Assembly (NCBI RefSeq): GCF_004005375.1
Contig: NZ_RZUF01000011.1
Coordinates: 62,001 to 126,000, forward strand
Length of the DNA stretch: 64,000 nt
Direction: 5' to 3'
Source of the DNA: Rheinheimera sediminis
GTDB taxonomy: Bacteria > Pseudomonadota > Gammaproteobacteria > Enterobacterales > Alteromonadaceae
The position numbers and the translations under genes were made by a program. Positions 47,524 to 57,657 of the stretch are shown here, one piece after another; the first letter of the stretch is position 1; every line of letters begins with the position of its first letter. The notes below the pieces were generated by a model that saw only the letters and a program-made list of their open reading frames with translations, did no database searches and was not told where the DNA came from.

Positions 47524-47554
47524 AAAAACACAGATGTTTTAGATCTGTGTTTTT
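47524..47554 (-). terminator. Terminator of the his operon
   Basis: AAAAACACAGAT (47524-47535) and ATCTGTGTTTTT (47543-47554) form a 12-bp stem. On the minus strand the T run follows, 25 bases after the hisIE stop. The symmetrical A/T flanks mean it could act in both directions. Confidence 0.8.
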
Positions 47555-47578
47555 AAATTAGTGTTGGACCTTGTGCTG

Positions 47579-48205
47579 TTATTTGGTGTGGCGCTGGCGC
47601 AAAACCTCCAGTACATCATGCAAAGCCAAATCCTGGCTTTTTAGCAGCACCAACAGGTGATAAATCAAATCTGCAGCTTCGTTTTTCAGCTCTTCACGAT
47701 CGCCCACTGTGGCGGCTAGCGCAGTTTCTACCCCTTCTTCACCGACTTTTTGCGCTATACGTTTGACGCCCTTGGCAAATAATGAAGCTGTGTAGCTGGA
47801 GCTGGGGTCAGCGCCGTATCTACTGTGGATCACTTGTTCTAACTGGTCTAAAAAGGCCAAGTCGGGTTGGTTGGCGTCTTCGGCGTGCCAGCAACTTTCG
47901 GTGCCAACATGACAGGTTGGGCCAATAGGTAGAGCCAAGGCCAGAATACTGTCCTGGTCGCAATCTGCCGCCATGCTTTGTAATTTCAGCGTATGGCCTG
48001 AACTTTCGCCTTTGGTCCATAAGCGGTTTTTACTGCGGCTAAAAAAAGTCACATCGCCGCTTTCCAGGCTTTTTTGCAGCGCTTCTTTGTTGGCAAAACC
48101 CTGCATCAGCACTTTACCGGAGCGGGCATGCTGCACTATGACCGGCAACAAGCCATCGCCTTTGCTGAAATCCAGCTGGTCCAGGTTGGTTAAATTCAGT
48201 TTCAT
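47579..48205 (-). CDS. hisI: Bifunctional phosphoribosyl-AMP cyclohydrolase/phosphoribosyl-ATP pyrophosphatase
   Basis: 208 aa HisIE fusion. The HisI half (1 to about 112) shows [20 protein letters not shown] and the zinc region [20 protein letters not shown]. The HisE half (about 120-208) shows [28 protein letters not shown]. It carries out steps 2 and 3 of histidine synthesis. It is last in the operon and overlaps hisF by 4 bases. Confidence 0.97.
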   Translation of the reverse strand: MKLNLTNLDQLDFSKGDGLLPVIVQHARSGKVLMQGFANKEALQKSLESGDVTFFSRSKNRLWTKGESSGHTLKLQSMAADCDQDSILALALPIGPTCHVGTESCWHAEDANQPDLAFLDQLEQVIHSRYGADPSSSYTASLFAKGVKRIAQKVGEEGVETALAATVGDREELKNEAADLIYHLLVLLKSQDLALHDVLEVLRQRHTK

Positions 48206-48975
48206 GGCCTGATCTCCAGCTTACGTTCTAATAAAAAGGCTTTTAGCTCTGGTATTGGAATAATGCCTTTGTGAAACACCGAAGCGGCTAAAGCGCCGTC
48301 TACATCGGCTTGTTCAAACACATCAGCAAAATGCTGCATAGCCCCTGCGCCACCACTGGCAATCAGTGGCACTTTACACGCATTTCGCATCAGTTGCAGT
48401 TGTGTGAGGTCATAGCCCTGGCGCACGCCATCCTGATTCATACAGTTCAGCACTATTTCACCTGCACCAAGCTCTTGCACCCGCTTTAACCAGTCCAGCG
48501 TTTGCCAGCGGGTTTTTTGGGTGCGACTTTCATCGCCTGTGAACTGATAGACCTGATACTGGCCTGTTTCTTTATCAAAAAAGCTGTCGATGCCTATCAC
48601 CACACATTGCTGACCAAAGCTGTGCTCCAGTTCACTAATCAGTTCAGGCCTTGCCAGAGCAGGGCTATTGACAGAGATTTTATCTGCGCCCATTTCCAGT
48701 ATTAAGCCAGCATCAGCGACAGATTTTATACCACCGGCGACACAAAACGGAATGTCGATGACTTCTGCTATGCGGCGCACCCAGCTTTTATCGACCACTC
48801 GGCCATCGCTGGAGGCAGTGATATCGTAAAACACCAGCTCGTCTGCGCCTTGTTCGGCATAAGCTTTGGCCAGCGGTACTATATCGCCAATGATTTCGTG
48901 GTTACGAAACTGCACGCCTTTGACCACTTTGCCATCGCGCACATCTAAACAAGGAATTATGCGTCTTGCCAGCAT
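48202..48975 (-). CDS. hisF: Imidazole glycerol phosphate synthase subunit HisF
   Basis: 257 aa (beta/alpha)8 barrel. Asp11 lies in [26 protein letters not shown] in the first phosphate region, and the second catalytic Asp is in [21 protein letters not shown] is the C-terminal phosphate loop. It pairs with HisH to form IGP and AICAR. It overlaps hisA by 19 bases and hisIE by 4. Confidence 0.98.
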   Translation of the reverse strand: MLARRIIPCLDVRDGKVVKGVQFRNHEIIGDIVPLAKAYAEQGADELVFYDITASSDGRVVDKSWVRRIAEVIDIPFCVAGGIKSVADAGLILEMGADKISVNSPALARPELISELEHSFGQQCVVIGIDSFFDKETGQYQVYQFTGDESRTQKTRWQTLDWLKRVQELGAGEIVLNCMNQDGVRQGYDLTQLQLMRNACKVPLIASGGAGAMQHFADVFEQADVDGALAASVFHKGIIPIPELKAFLLERKLEIRP

Positions 48976-49694
48976 TGGATTGCCTCCTCAACTGTGAACT
49001 TACCTTCCAGCAAGGCCCGGCCTAAAATCACACCAGCAACGCCAGTGGGTTTTAACGCTTTGATATCAGCCAAAGAGCCCACACCACCAGAGGCTTGCCA
49101 CTGAATTTGCGGATACTTCTGCACAAGCTCGGCATACAAGGCGACATTAGGCCCCTGCAAGGTGCCGTCCTTACTGATATCAGTGCACAGTACATGTTTA
49201 GCGCCAGCAGCAATAAAGCCATCCAGCACCTGCTCAAGCGTAATAGTCGACTCTTCAATCCAGCCGTGACTTGGCAAAGTTTTGTCGCCTTTGGCATTAA
49301 TGGCTACATCAAGCGCCAGAACAATTTTGTCGCCGCCATAAGTTCTTAACCAGCCTTGCACTGTTGCTGGCTCACGAATAGCCACACTGCCTACCACTAC
49401 ACGGCTGGCACCTGCTGCCAGTAACTGCTCTACATCAGCTGCAGTGCGCACACCACCACCTACTTGCACTGGCAGAGGGGCGTTTTTCATTAAGCTGGTT
49501 AACAGCTCAAGTTGGCGGTCCGCAGCGTTTTTTGCCCCTGTTAAATCCACCAGATGCAAAATGCCTGCGCCAGCTTCAGCGTATAAATCGCGCAGCTGCA
49601 GTGGAGTTTGTTGATATTCAGTGGTTTTATCGTAGCTGCCCTGATAGAGCCGCACTGTTTTACCTTGTATCAAATCTATAGCTGGAATAATCAC
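48957..49694 (-). CDS. hisA: ProFAR isomerase HisA
   Basis: Start refined to GTG at 49694: AGGA lies 6 bases upstream and the product [19 protein letters not shown] is then 245 aa, the E. coli length. A TTG two codons earlier has almost no spacing to AGGA. Asp7 and the second catalytic Asp in [10 protein letters not shown] are present. HisA opens the ribose ring of ProFAR. It follows hisH by about 36 bases. Confidence 0.97.
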   Translation of the reverse strand: MIIPAIDLIQGKTVRLYQGSYDKTTEYQQTPLQLRDLYAEAGAGILHLVDLTGAKNAADRQLELLTSLMKNAPLPVQVGGGVRTAADVEQLLAAGASRVVVGSVAIREPATVQGWLRTYGGDKIVLALDVAINAKGDKTLPSHGWIEESTITLEQVLDGFIAAGAKHVLCTDISKDGTLQGPNVALYAELVQKYPQIQWQASGGVGSLADIKALKPTGVAGVILGRALLEGKFTVEEAIQCWQDA

Positions 49695-49730
49695 GTTCAA
49701 TCCTGTAACGGCAAGGCCGGATGAGAAAAA

Positions 49731-50333
49731 TTAACCATTAAAAGCCAAAAAATTCTGTAATAAACGAGCACCAACAGCACCTGAACGTTCAGGGTGGAAT
49801 TGCGCGCCCAGCTTATTGCCTTTGCCAATCACAGCGGCAAAATCACTTCCGTAGTTGCAGCGGGCTAGAGTGGTATCGGATGGCGCTACTGCAAAACTAT
49901 GGACAAAATACACATAGTCTTTTTCGCCTATGCCCTTAAGTAGCGGGTGATTTTGCGCGCTCTCTTCTACCTGCAAAGTATTCCAGCCCATATGAGGCAG
50001 GCGTAAATCACCGACTTGCATGCGTTTGACCTGACCTGGTATTAAACCTAAACAGTCGACATCACCTTCTTCGCTGTGATCGGTAAGGAGCTGCATACCG
50101 AGGCAAATGCCTAAAAGTGGCTGCTCTGCCTGTTGTAAGGTGGTGATTAAATCGCGTTCATGCAAGTTCGCCATCGCCTGACGGGCAGCGCCCACACCTG
50201 GCACTAATAAACGGCTGGCGTTTTTAATCACTGTTAAATCGCGGCTGACTTTGGCATCTACACCCAAGCGCTGAAAGGCACAATAGACAGAGCTGATATT
50301 GGCGCAGCCTGTATCTACAATCACGAGCGACAT
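49731..50333 (-). CDS. hisH: Imidazole glycerol phosphate synthase glutaminase subunit HisH
   Basis: 200 aa class I glutamine amidotransferase. Cys77 is in LLGICLGMQLL, His180 and Glu182 in QFHPERSG complete the triad, and LVPGVGAA is the oxyanion strand. It supplies ammonia to HisF. The ATG shares a base with the hisB stop. Confidence 0.98.
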   Translation of the reverse strand: MSLVIVDTGCANISSVYCAFQRLGVDAKVSRDLTVIKNASRLLVPGVGAARQAMANLHERDLITTLQQAEQPLLGICLGMQLLTDHSEEGDVDCLGLIPGQVKRMQVGDLRLPHMGWNTLQVEESAQNHPLLKGIGEKDYVYFVHSFAVAPSDTTLARCNYGSDFAAVIGKGNKLGAQFHPERSGAVGARLLQNFLAFNG

Positions 50334-51403
50334 TAAAGCACTCCTTTACTGCTTGGCAGGGCTTCGCCTGATACTTTAATAGCCTGACCAAAAGCACGGC
50401 CAAAGGCTTTAAACAAACCTTCCACCATATGGTGTTTATTGCCAGGACTGACTGATAAGTGCAGCGTCATCAGCATGGCATCACTTAAAGAGCGGAAGAA
50501 GTGGTGCACCATCTCCAGGTTCATAGTGCCAACAGCACCCTGGCCCAAATCGGCATCAAACTTCAGTAGCGGACGGCCGGATAAATCCAGCACACATTCA
50601 GCGCGGCATTCATCCATAGGCAAGACAAAACCAAAGCGGGTAATGCCTTTTTTATTGCCAAGCGCTTGTTTAAGCGCCTGACCTAAAGCCAGGGCTGTAT
50701 CTTCTACGCTGTGGTGATCGTCTATGTGCAAGTCGCCTTTGACTTTTAACTGCAGGCTAAAACCACCGTGGGTGGCAATTTGATCCAGCATATGGTCAAA
50801 AAAGCCAACGCCGGTTTCAATGACGTTGCCACCTTGCTGATCTAAATCGACATTGACCTGAATATCGGTTTCGCGGGTGACACGATTGACACTGCCTTTA
50901 CGGCCTTTGCTTAACAGCTGTTTGGTGATTTCTTTCCAGCCTAAAGTGTCGCGGTCGTAACGGAACGAAGGCAGGCTCATATTTTCGGCCAGCTGCACGT
51001 CGGTTAAACGGTCGCCGATGACAAAAGAGTTGGTGAAATCTACTTTGCCTTGCTGCAGATAATCTTTCACTAAACCCAGCTTCGGCTTACGACAGCTGCA
51101 GTTATCGCTATCAAAGTGCGGGCAAATCAGAATATCGTCAAAACGAATGCCCTGCGAATTGAGCAGCTGCATCATTTTTTCCTGCGGCGCATCAAAAGTA
51201 TCACGTGGGAAACTGCTGGTGCCCAGGCCATCTTGGTTGGTCACCATCACCAGCGAATAACCAGCGGCCTGCAACTTCAGTAATGAAGGCACCAGATCGG
51301 GTTCGTAGGCTAATTTCTCCAGTGAATCCAGTTGTTTATCTACAGGAGGCTCTTCCACCATAGTGCCGTCACGGTCGATAAATAAAATAGCTTTGGCACT
51401 CAT
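50333..51403 (-). CDS. hisB: Bifunctional histidinol-phosphatase/imidazoleglycerol-phosphate dehydratase HisB
   Basis: 356 aa, the enterobacterial fused form. The N-terminal HAD phosphatase has Asp10 and Asp12 in [14 protein letters not shown] and a zinc loop with Cys/His residues ([15 protein letters not shown]). The dehydratase starts near 168 ([15 protein letters not shown]) with [14 protein letters not shown] and [14 protein letters not shown]. It overlaps hisC by 4 bases. A native fusion is a marker of this gammaproteobacterial his operon type. Confidence 0.98.
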   Translation of the reverse strand: MSAKAILFIDRDGTMVEEPPVDKQLDSLEKLAYEPDLVPSLLKLQAAGYSLVMVTNQDGLGTSSFPRDTFDAPQEKMMQLLNSQGIRFDDILICPHFDSDNCSCRKPKLGLVKDYLQQGKVDFTNSFVIGDRLTDVQLAENMSLPSFRYDRDTLGWKEITKQLLSKGRKGSVNRVTRETDIQVNVDLDQQGGNVIETGVGFFDHMLDQIATHGGFSLQLKVKGDLHIDDHHSVEDTALALGQALKQALGNKKGITRFGFVLPMDECRAECVLDLSGRPLLKFDADLGQGAVGTMNLEMVHHFFRSLSDAMLMTLHLSVSPGNKHHMVEGLFKAFGRAFGQAIKVSGEALPSSKGVL

Positions 51404-52491
51404 AAAGACTCCTGTTTTTCTGAATTTGGTGATAAAGAATAAGACGACATAATTTGTTGCAGCTGCGCCATTTCGGTAGCTGAACCAATGGACACACGCA
51501 CCACCTGACCTAAACCCAGCTGGCTGGATTGGTTACGGATCAGCACACCTTGCTCTGCGACAAAACTAACCAGTGCAGCAGCATCAGGTACAGACAGCAA
51601 CACATAGTTGGCCTTGGATGGATAAACACGGCTGACATAACTCAGAGTTGTGGCAAAAGCACTGAAGCTGTCGCGTAAGCTATTGATTTGCTCCACAGTG
51701 GCGCGCATTTTTTGCTGGCCCTGGCCTGATAAGGCTTGCACTGCAATTTCAGCCACAGGAGCTGGCACAGGGTAGGGCGCTATCATCTGACGAAGGGCTG
51801 CAATGACTGAAGGCTCAGCCAAAGTAAAACCACAACGCAGACCTGCTAAAGCAAAAGCTTTAGATAAAGTACGCAGCACCACTAAGTTGCTGTATTGGCT
51901 TAATAACCCAGCCACAGAGGCTTCAGGTGCAAACTCAATATAGGCCTCATCAACCACTACTAAAGCTTTGTCTTTATAAAACTCCAGCACCTCGACAATT
52001 TGCTCCCGAGGTATTAGATCGCCTGTAGGGTTATTCGGGCTACAAATAAATACCAGTTTTACATTGGCTTTTTGCGCAAATAAAGTTGGCAGATCCAAGG
52101 TCAACTCTTGGGTTAAAGGCACGATGTTGACATCCACCAGCTGACTTTCGGCACTGATTTTGTACATGCCATAAGTCGGCGGGCAAATGCTGATGGCATC
52201 TTGTCCTGGTTCACAGAAGCTACGAATAAGAAGCTCAATCCCTTCATCAGCACCACGGCTGGTCAGTACCTGATTGGTTTCTACGCCAGCGTAAGATGCA
52301 TAAGCGCTGATCAGCTCTTTTGGCTGACAATCCGGGTATCTGTTGTACTGACCTGACAATGTATAGTCTGTGGCTAAGGAGTTTTCGTTGGCATTCAGCC
52401 ACACCGAGCCGCCACTCATGCTTAAGCGGGCTGAAGCATAAGGCACCAGTTGTTGCACTTTTTGCCTGGCTAAAGAACTGATACGGCTCAT
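51400..52491 (-). CDS. hisC: Histidinol-phosphate aminotransferase
   Basis: 363 aa, PLP fold type I. The pyridoxal lysine is Lys211 in [36 protein letters not shown] and [10 protein letters not shown] are also conserved. It converts imidazole acetol phosphate to histidinol phosphate. Four-base overlaps with hisD and hisB suggest coupled translation. Confidence 0.98.
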   Translation of the reverse strand: MSRISSLARQKVQQLVPYASARLSMSGGSVWLNANENSLATDYTLSGQYNRYPDCQPKELISAYASYAGVETNQVLTSRGADEGIELLIRSFCEPGQDAISICPPTYGMYKISAESQLVDVNIVPLTQELTLDLPTLFAQKANVKLVFICSPNNPTGDLIPREQIVEVLEFYKDKALVVVDEAYIEFAPEASVAGLLSQYSNLVVLRTLSKAFALAGLRCGFTLAEPSVIAALRQMIAPYPVPAPVAEIAVQALSGQGQQKMRATVEQINSLRDSFSAFATTLSYVSRVYPSKANYVLLSVPDAAALVSFVAEQGVLIRNQSSQLGLGQVVRVSIGSATEMAQLQQIMSSYSLSPNSEKQESL

Positions 52492-53831
52492 GAACGATTT
52501 TCCTCTGAAATTTTTGCTGAAAGCTCTAACTCTGCTAATCGGAACGACACCGCATTGGCGTGCGCATCTAATCCTTCGGCTTTGGCCAGTTTAACAATAG
52601 TGGGGCCTAAATCGCGCATACCATCTGCTGTTAAGCTTTGCACCGTGTAACGACGATAAAAGTCGGCCAAACTTAAACTGCTGTGATTACGGCTGTAGCC
52701 ATAAGTTGGCAATACATGGTTAGTACCACTGGCATAATCACCTGCTGATTCAGGCGTGTAAGGGCCAACAAAAATACTGGCGGCGTTGGTCAGTTTGCGA
52801 AGCAGACCTTGATCGTCAGCAGTTTGAATTATTAAGTGTTCAGGCGCGTATTGATTACTGACCAAAGCCGCTGTCGCTAAATCCGGCGTTAAAATCAGTC
52901 TGCTGTTGCTCAGAGCTTTTTTAGCAATTTCTGCGCGTGGTAATAAAGCTGTCTGACGTTTAAGCTCACTGATGGTATTAACCAACAAAGCTTCAGAAGG
53001 GCTGACCAACACCACTTGTGAGTCCGGGCCGTGTTCGGCCTGAGACAATAAATCTGCCGCCACAAAGACAGGGTTAGCATTGTCATCGGCAATCACCAGC
53101 ACTTCAGAAGGGCCGGCTGGCATATCAATAGCAGCGCCTCGGGCATCCTGGCTTACTTGCTGTTTGGCTTCGGTAACAAATCTATTGCCTGGGCCAAAAA
53201 TTTTATCCACTTTGCCAATGGTTTCAGTGCCATAGGCCAAAGCAGCGACGGCCTGAGCACCACCTAAAGTATAAATCTCGGTAATGCCACAAAGTGATGC
53301 GGCATACACAATCTCAGCGGCAATATCGCCCGCTTCAGGCTGACCAGGAGGTGTCACTAACACCACTCGGCGGCAACCCGCCAGTTGAGCAGGCACACCC
53401 AGCATCAACACGGTTGATGGTAAAGGCGCGCTGCCACCTGGTACATACAAACCAACCTGATCCAAAGCGCTGTAATTCAGCTCACAGACCACACCAGGCT
53501 GAGTTTCAATGCGGATATTCTGCGGTAATTGAGCGGCGTGAAAGGTGCGGATATTACGATACGCAATCTGAATGGCAGTTTTTAGCTCATCGGATAAAGA
53601 GACGATTAAGCTTTGTTGCTGCTGCTCTGACAAACGCAAAGGGTTGCTTTGCAGCTTGTCAAAGTCGCGGCTAAAACGTTGTAAAGCGGCATCACCTTCA
53701 GTGCGAACAGCGCGGATAATGTCCTTCACTGTCTGTTTTAAACTGTCTGATTCCTGCTGCAGCGGGCGCTCTAATAAAGCCTGCTGCGCAGTTTGATCCA
53801 GTTGTTGCCAGTTGCTGATCTGAAACTGCAT
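52488..53831 (-). CDS. hisD: Histidinol dehydrogenase
   Basis: 447 aa. LYVPGGSAPLPSTVLMLGVPA, DKIFGPGNRFVTEAKQ, DMPAGPSEVLVIAD and LLSQAEHGPDSQVVLV are the family blocks with the zinc ligands, and QYAPEHLIIQ follows. It performs the last two oxidations to histidine. It lies 3 bases after the hisG stop. Confidence 0.98.
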   Translation of the reverse strand: MQFQISNWQQLDQTAQQALLERPLQQESDSLKQTVKDIIRAVRTEGDAALQRFSRDFDKLQSNPLRLSEQQQQSLIVSLSDELKTAIQIAYRNIRTFHAAQLPQNIRIETQPGVVCELNYSALDQVGLYVPGGSAPLPSTVLMLGVPAQLAGCRRVVLVTPPGQPEAGDIAAEIVYAASLCGITEIYTLGGAQAVAALAYGTETIGKVDKIFGPGNRFVTEAKQQVSQDARGAAIDMPAGPSEVLVIADDNANPVFVAADLLSQAEHGPDSQVVLVSPSEALLVNTISELKRQTALLPRAEIAKKALSNSRLILTPDLATAALVSNQYAPEHLIIQTADDQGLLRKLTNAASIFVGPYTPESAGDYASGTNHVLPTYGYSRNHSSLSLADFYRRYTVQSLTADGMRDLGPTIVKLAKAEGLDAHANAVSFRLAELELSAKISEENRS

Positions 53832-53834
53832 CTT

Positions 53835-54743
53835 TTACTCCATCATCTTTTCAATGGGTAATACAAGAATAGAGCTGGCACCTAAGCCTTTCAGTTGCTC
53901 CATGGTTTCCCAGAACAAAGTTTCGCTGCTGACTACGTGCAAAGCCACTAGATCGTCATTGCCAGCCAGTGGTAATAATGTTGGGTTTTCGGCGCCAGGC
54001 AGCAGTGCTATCACTTCCTGTAAACGGGCCCGTGGCGCGTGCAACATAATGTATTTGCTTTCATTGGCTTGCATCACGCCTTGAATTCGTGGCATCAGTT
54101 TTTTAATCAGTTTCAGTTGTTTTTCATCTGCTAAATCACGGCGCTGGATCAGTACTGCTTTGGAGCGGTAAATCACTTCCACTTCTTTTAAACCATTGGC
54201 TTCTAACGTAGCGCCTGTGGAGACTAAATCACAAATGGCATCGGCTAAACCTGCTCGTGGCGCCACTTCAACTGAACCTTTTAAATTGACGATACGGCAA
54301 TTGACACCGTTTTGCTTTAAATAGCGGTTCAGTAAACGCGGGTAGGTGGTTGCTATAGTGCGGCCTTCCAGATCTTTGACTGAGCTATAGTTTTCTTCCT
54401 GTGGCACTGCTATGGATAAGCGGCAGCCACCAAAATCCAGACGGGCCAGCACAGTGTAATCGTAGGTTTCGTTATCCAGCTGGCGCTGTAATGACACTTC
54501 TTCCAGTACGTTTTCGCCAACAAAACCTAAATCACAAACACCGTCCATCACCAGGCCAGGGATATCGTCATCCCGCACCCGCAGTAAATCGATATCCATG
54601 TTTTCAACATGGGCGATCAGGCGCTGTTCACGTAAGTTGATTTTTAAACCACAACTGGTCAGCAGAGCCTGAGAGTCTTGTGACAAGCGGCCAGATTTCT
54701 GAATGGCGATACGTAATCTTTGGTTCTCTGTGTTTAATGTCAT
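53835..54743 (-). CDS. hisG: ATP phosphoribosyltransferase, long form
   Basis: 302 aa from the ATG at 54743; a GTG at 54755 is less likely. [13 protein letters not shown] at the start, [21 protein letters not shown] (PRPP region) and the C-terminal regulatory domain ending in VLPIEKMME identify the long, self-contained, histidine-inhibited type. It catalyses the first step of the pathway. It follows the attenuator at 54777-54802. Confidence 0.98.
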   Translation of the reverse strand: MTLNTENQRLRIAIQKSGRLSQDSQALLTSCGLKINLREQRLIAHVENMDIDLLRVRDDDIPGLVMDGVCDLGFVGENVLEEVSLQRQLDNETYDYTVLARLDFGGCRLSIAVPQEENYSSVKDLEGRTIATTYPRLLNRYLKQNGVNCRIVNLKGSVEVAPRAGLADAICDLVSTGATLEANGLKEVEVIYRSKAVLIQRRDLADEKQLKLIKKLMPRIQGVMQANESKYIMLHAPRARLQEVIALLPGAENPTLLPLAGNDDLVALHVVSSETLFWETMEQLKGLGASSILVLPIEKMME

Positions 54744-54776
54744 GTTATTTCGCACCTTATAAAATTGTAAAACAAA

Positions 54777-54802
54777 AACCCCGGGATTTTAGCCCCGGGG
54801 TT
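54777..54802 (-). terminator. his operon attenuator
   Basis: AACCCCGGG (54777-54785) and CCCGGGGTT (54794-54802) form a strong 9-bp stem, with a T run following on the minus strand (TTTTTG). It lies 73 bases after the hisL stop and 34 bases before the hisG ATG. Upstream GAGGCTGG/CC-AGCCTC (54833-54855) can form the competing structure. Confidence 0.85.
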
Positions 54803-54874
54803 CAGTTGGAATTTGTTTTCACTTTTCCTCCAGAGGCTGGTTATGACCTAGCCTCCAATGTCAACACGGACCGG

Positions 54875-54922
54875 CTAGTCGGATAAATGATGGTGATGAT
54901 GCCAGTGGATGTTGATCGTCAT
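54875..54922 (-). CDS. hisL: his operon leader peptide
   Basis: A 15-codon frame on the minus strand, MTINIHWHHHHHLSD, with six His codons including a run of five. GAGGAG lies 8 bases upstream of the ATG at 54922. Ribosome stalling at the His run when charged His-tRNA is scarce should prevent the attenuator hairpin at 54777-54802 from forming. The layout matches the classical enterobacterial his leader, here with six rather than seven His. Confidence 0.9.
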   Translation of the reverse strand: MTINIHWHHHHHLSD

Positions 54923-55191
54923 GGAAAGTTACTCCTCGTTAAGATGTATACAAGCTAACGGCTTTTTTGCTTTGAGGCAATAAAAATTTTCATGCTTTTG
55001 CGCATAGATAATAAAAGGATTTAATTTAATTTATTGTTTTTGTTGGTTATTTTAAATTCTATTTTCCACCGTGCTGAAGTGAAGAATTAATTATGGAAAA
55101 AAAAGCCATGAAAGAGGGGTTAAAAAATAATCATGTTGTATAGATAAAGTTTTTTTAATTGCGGCCGATACTGAATGACAAAGGAGGATCT

Positions 55192-55452
55192 ATGGATATT
55201 TTATTCCCTTACTTGTATCGTTCACCCAGTACGCCGGCGGAACAATCAGGCCCTATGATCGCCCCCGTATTTAAGGATGCGAAAATTAGTGCTTATGAAA
55301 AAGAGGAAAAACGCTATCTGATATTGCTGAAAGAACAACCGAAAAAACGTCAGGACAGACGCAGGCGTACTGACTATCCGGCTGCACCCAAAACTACGCC
55401 GGAGGAAGAGCAAAAAGTAGACGAAGACGGGCATCTCGATATTTTTATCTGA
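55192..55452 (+). CDS. Uncharacterised small charged protein
   Basis: 86 aa from the ATG at 55192, which has a near-perfect AAGGAGG spaced 5 bases away; a longer frame would start with TTG. The N-terminus is hydrophobic/Pro-rich (MDILFPYLYRSPSTPAEQ), the middle is strongly basic (KKRQDRRRR at about 52-60) and the end is acidic (EEEQKVDEDGHLDIFI). No family is recognised. It lies between the his leader region and yoaA, and may be cotranscribed with yoaA. Confidence 0.65.
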   Translation: MDILFPYLYRSPSTPAEQSGPMIAPVFKDAKISAYEKEEKRYLILLKEQPKKRQDRRRRTDYPAAPKTTPEEEQKVDEDGHLDIFI

Positions 55453-55570
55453 TCAGCAGGCAAGGACCTTTAGATATTTTCTGTGTTGCACGGCATAATA
55501 GCTGAAATTGTTGCCAGGCCTTCTTTATGCTTCCTTTGTTATTTTCTATTGCTGTTGTGTTGTCTTGCCT

Positions 55571-57490
55571 ATGCTAAAACAAGTGCAACAGGCTTTTGCC
55601 GAGCAAGGGGCTCTATCCAAAGCTATTGATGGTTTTAAAGCCCGTGAGCCACAAAAGCTGATGGCGGCCTCAGTGACTAAATCTATTGAAAACGGCAATG
55701 CGTTATTGGTCGAAGCTGGCACTGGTACAGGCAAAACTTACGCTTATTTAGTGCCAGCTTTGTTATCAGGTAAAAAAGTTATTTTATCCACTGGTACTAA
55801 AAACCTGCAGGAACAGCTGTATTTCCGTGATTTACCTACAGTACTCAAAGCTTTGGCTTTGCCGGTCGATACGTCGCTGTTAAAAGGCCGCTCTAACTAT
55901 TTGTGTTTATTTCGTTTAGACCAGCATTATCAGCATGTGCCTACAGCAGATGCCGCTGTGATCAATGATTTAAGTCTGATTAAGAAATGGTCCAACGAAA
56001 CCCAAAGTGGTGATATAGGCGAGCTGACTTATATCGCCGAAGACTCCAAAGCTTTGCCTCTGGTGACCAGTACAGCAGACAACTGCCTCGGCAAGGACTG
56101 CCCTTCTTATGAAGACTGTTATTTACTGAAAGCCCGTAAAAAGGCGATGCAGGCCGATTTAGTGGTAGTAAACCATCATTTGTTTTTTGCCGATATGGCG
56201 CTAAAAGACACAGGTTTTGGTGAGCTGCTGCCCAATATGGATGTAGTGATCTTTGATGAAGCTCACCAAATTCCGGATATCGCCAGTGAATATTTTGGCG
56301 AGACTTTATCCAGCCGTACTTTGCTTGAGCTGTGCAAAGAGCTGGAGCTAATTTGCAAAACTGAACTTAGGGATCATCCACAGCTTAGTAAGACAGCAGA
56401 CAAGCTGGCAACTTTAGTGCGGGATTGGCGGCTGCTGTGGTCGGATGAACCTGAACGTGGTAACTGGCGTGACAGTAGTAAAAGGCCTGATGTGCAGCTG
56501 GCGCTGACCCGGGTGTCTGAAGCCATGGGCATGTTATATCAGGTACTCAAAGGCAGTTTAGGTCGCAACGAAGTGGTAGACCACTGTTTTGAGCGGTTGG
56601 CTTTAGCTAAAACTCAGCTAGAAAAACTGCAGGATGTCAGCAAAACTGGTGTCAGCTTTTGGTATGAAACCACCAGACAACATATCAGCCTGCATTTAAC
56701 GCCTTTAAGTATCGCCGATAAATTCCGTGAGCTGGTGTTTGCCGAAAAACGCAGCTGGATTTTTACTTCTGCTACCTTGTCTGTTGATCAGGGCTTTGCT
56801 CACTATATTGAACAAATGGGCTTGCAACAGGCGGATACTTTGCTGCTCGATAGCCCTTTTGATTACGAACAACAAGCTATGTTGTTGGTGCCGCGTTATT
56901 TACCTGAACCTAACGACGCCCGTATGGGCAAGGCGCTGCTAAAATTGGCGGTGCCTTTAATTGAAGCCAACCAGGGCCGCTGTTTTTTCCTGTTCACCAG
57001 CCATCGTATGCTGCAATGGATGGCCAATGAGCTGCCACAGCATTTGTCTTTGCCTGTGCTGGTGCAGGGCACCACCAGTAAACGCTTATTGCTGGAACAG
57101 TTTGTTGAAACCAAACATGCGGTGTTACTCGGCACCGGCAGTTTTTGGGAAGGGGTGGATGTGCGCGGTGATACCTTAAGCTGTGTCATCATCGACAAAC
57201 TACCTTTTGCCTCACCTGACGATCCTTTATTGCAGGCACGAAATGAGGATTGCCAGATGAAAGGTTTGGACCCTTTTGCTTTGGTGCAATTGCCACAAGC
57301 TGTGATCACCTTAAAACAGGGCGTTGGCCGTTTAATCCGTGACGTGTCAGACCGCGGCGTCCTGGTGATTTGTGATAACAGGTTAGTGACCCGACCTTAT
57401 GGCTCTGTGTTTTTAAAGAGTTTACCGCCGATGCGCCGTAGCCGTGATTTGCAGGCTGCAGTAAGGTTTTTAGAAGATTTACCTAAATAA
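55571..57490 (+). CDS. yoaA: YoaA-type ATP-dependent DNA helicase (DinG/XPD family)
   Basis: 639 aa from the ATG at 55571 (E. coli YoaA 636); a TTG frame to 55508 adds a hydrophobic stretch not found in the family. The Walker A loop AGTGTGKT is at about 49-56, the DEAH box at 229-232, and four Cys (112, 172, 177, 183) form the Fe-S cluster seen in XPD-like helicases. YoaA unwinds damaged DNA and interacts with the replisome chi subunit in E. coli. It is followed by tsaB, as in E. coli. Confidence 0.95.
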   Translation: MLKQVQQAFAEQGALSKAIDGFKAREPQKLMAASVTKSIENGNALLVEAGTGTGKTYAYLVPALLSGKKVILSTGTKNLQEQLYFRDLPTVLKALALPVDTSLLKGRSNYLCLFRLDQHYQHVPTADAAVINDLSLIKKWSNETQSGDIGELTYIAEDSKALPLVTSTADNCLGKDCPSYEDCYLLKARKKAMQADLVVVNHHLFFADMALKDTGFGELLPNMDVVIFDEAHQIPDIASEYFGETLSSRTLLELCKELELICKTELRDHPQLSKTADKLATLVRDWRLLWSDEPERGNWRDSSKRPDVQLALTRVSEAMGMLYQVLKGSLGRNEVVDHCFERLALAKTQLEKLQDVSKTGVSFWYETTRQHISLHLTPLSIADKFRELVFAEKRSWIFTSATLSVDQGFAHYIEQMGLQQADTLLLDSPFDYEQQAMLLVPRYLPEPNDARMGKALLKLAVPLIEANQGRCFFLFTSHRMLQWMANELPQHLSLPVLVQGTTSKRLLLEQFVETKHAVLLGTGSFWEGVDVRGDTLSCVIIDKLPFASPDDPLLQARNEDCQMKGLDPFALVQLPQAVITLKQGVGRLIRDVSDRGVLVICDNRLVTRPYGSVFLKSLPPMRRSRDLQAAVRFLEDLPK

Positions 57491-57528
57491 AATACTCTTC
57501 GTACTTGAAGTTGCAACTTTGTTGCCTG
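57491..57528 (+). repeat. Possible diverged relative of the second dispersed module
   Basis: AATACTCTTCGTACTTGAAG followed by TTGCAACTTTGTTGCCTG shares the TACTTGAAG(C/T)TGCA beginning with the reverse complement of 14395-14422. It sits directly after the yoaA stop. Similar CTTGAAGYTGCA-type palindromic repeats are known after genes in enterobacteria; the link is by eye. Confidence 0.35.
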
Positions 57529-57657
57529 AGTGCTCTCATTGCTATACTGAATTGCACAGGAGAGGGGCAGGCTAAACCCAGCCCTAGCGGCATCGTCTTG
57601 CTGCAGCACCAAGTACTTTGAGTGTAGGAAAAAAACATTGATGAAAGGAGTAGCCTG

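Noticed and set aside
55093-55143. 16-codon peptide MEKKAMKEGLKNNHVV
   Set aside because: No ribosome-binding site, in AT-rich DNA where such frames arise by chance.
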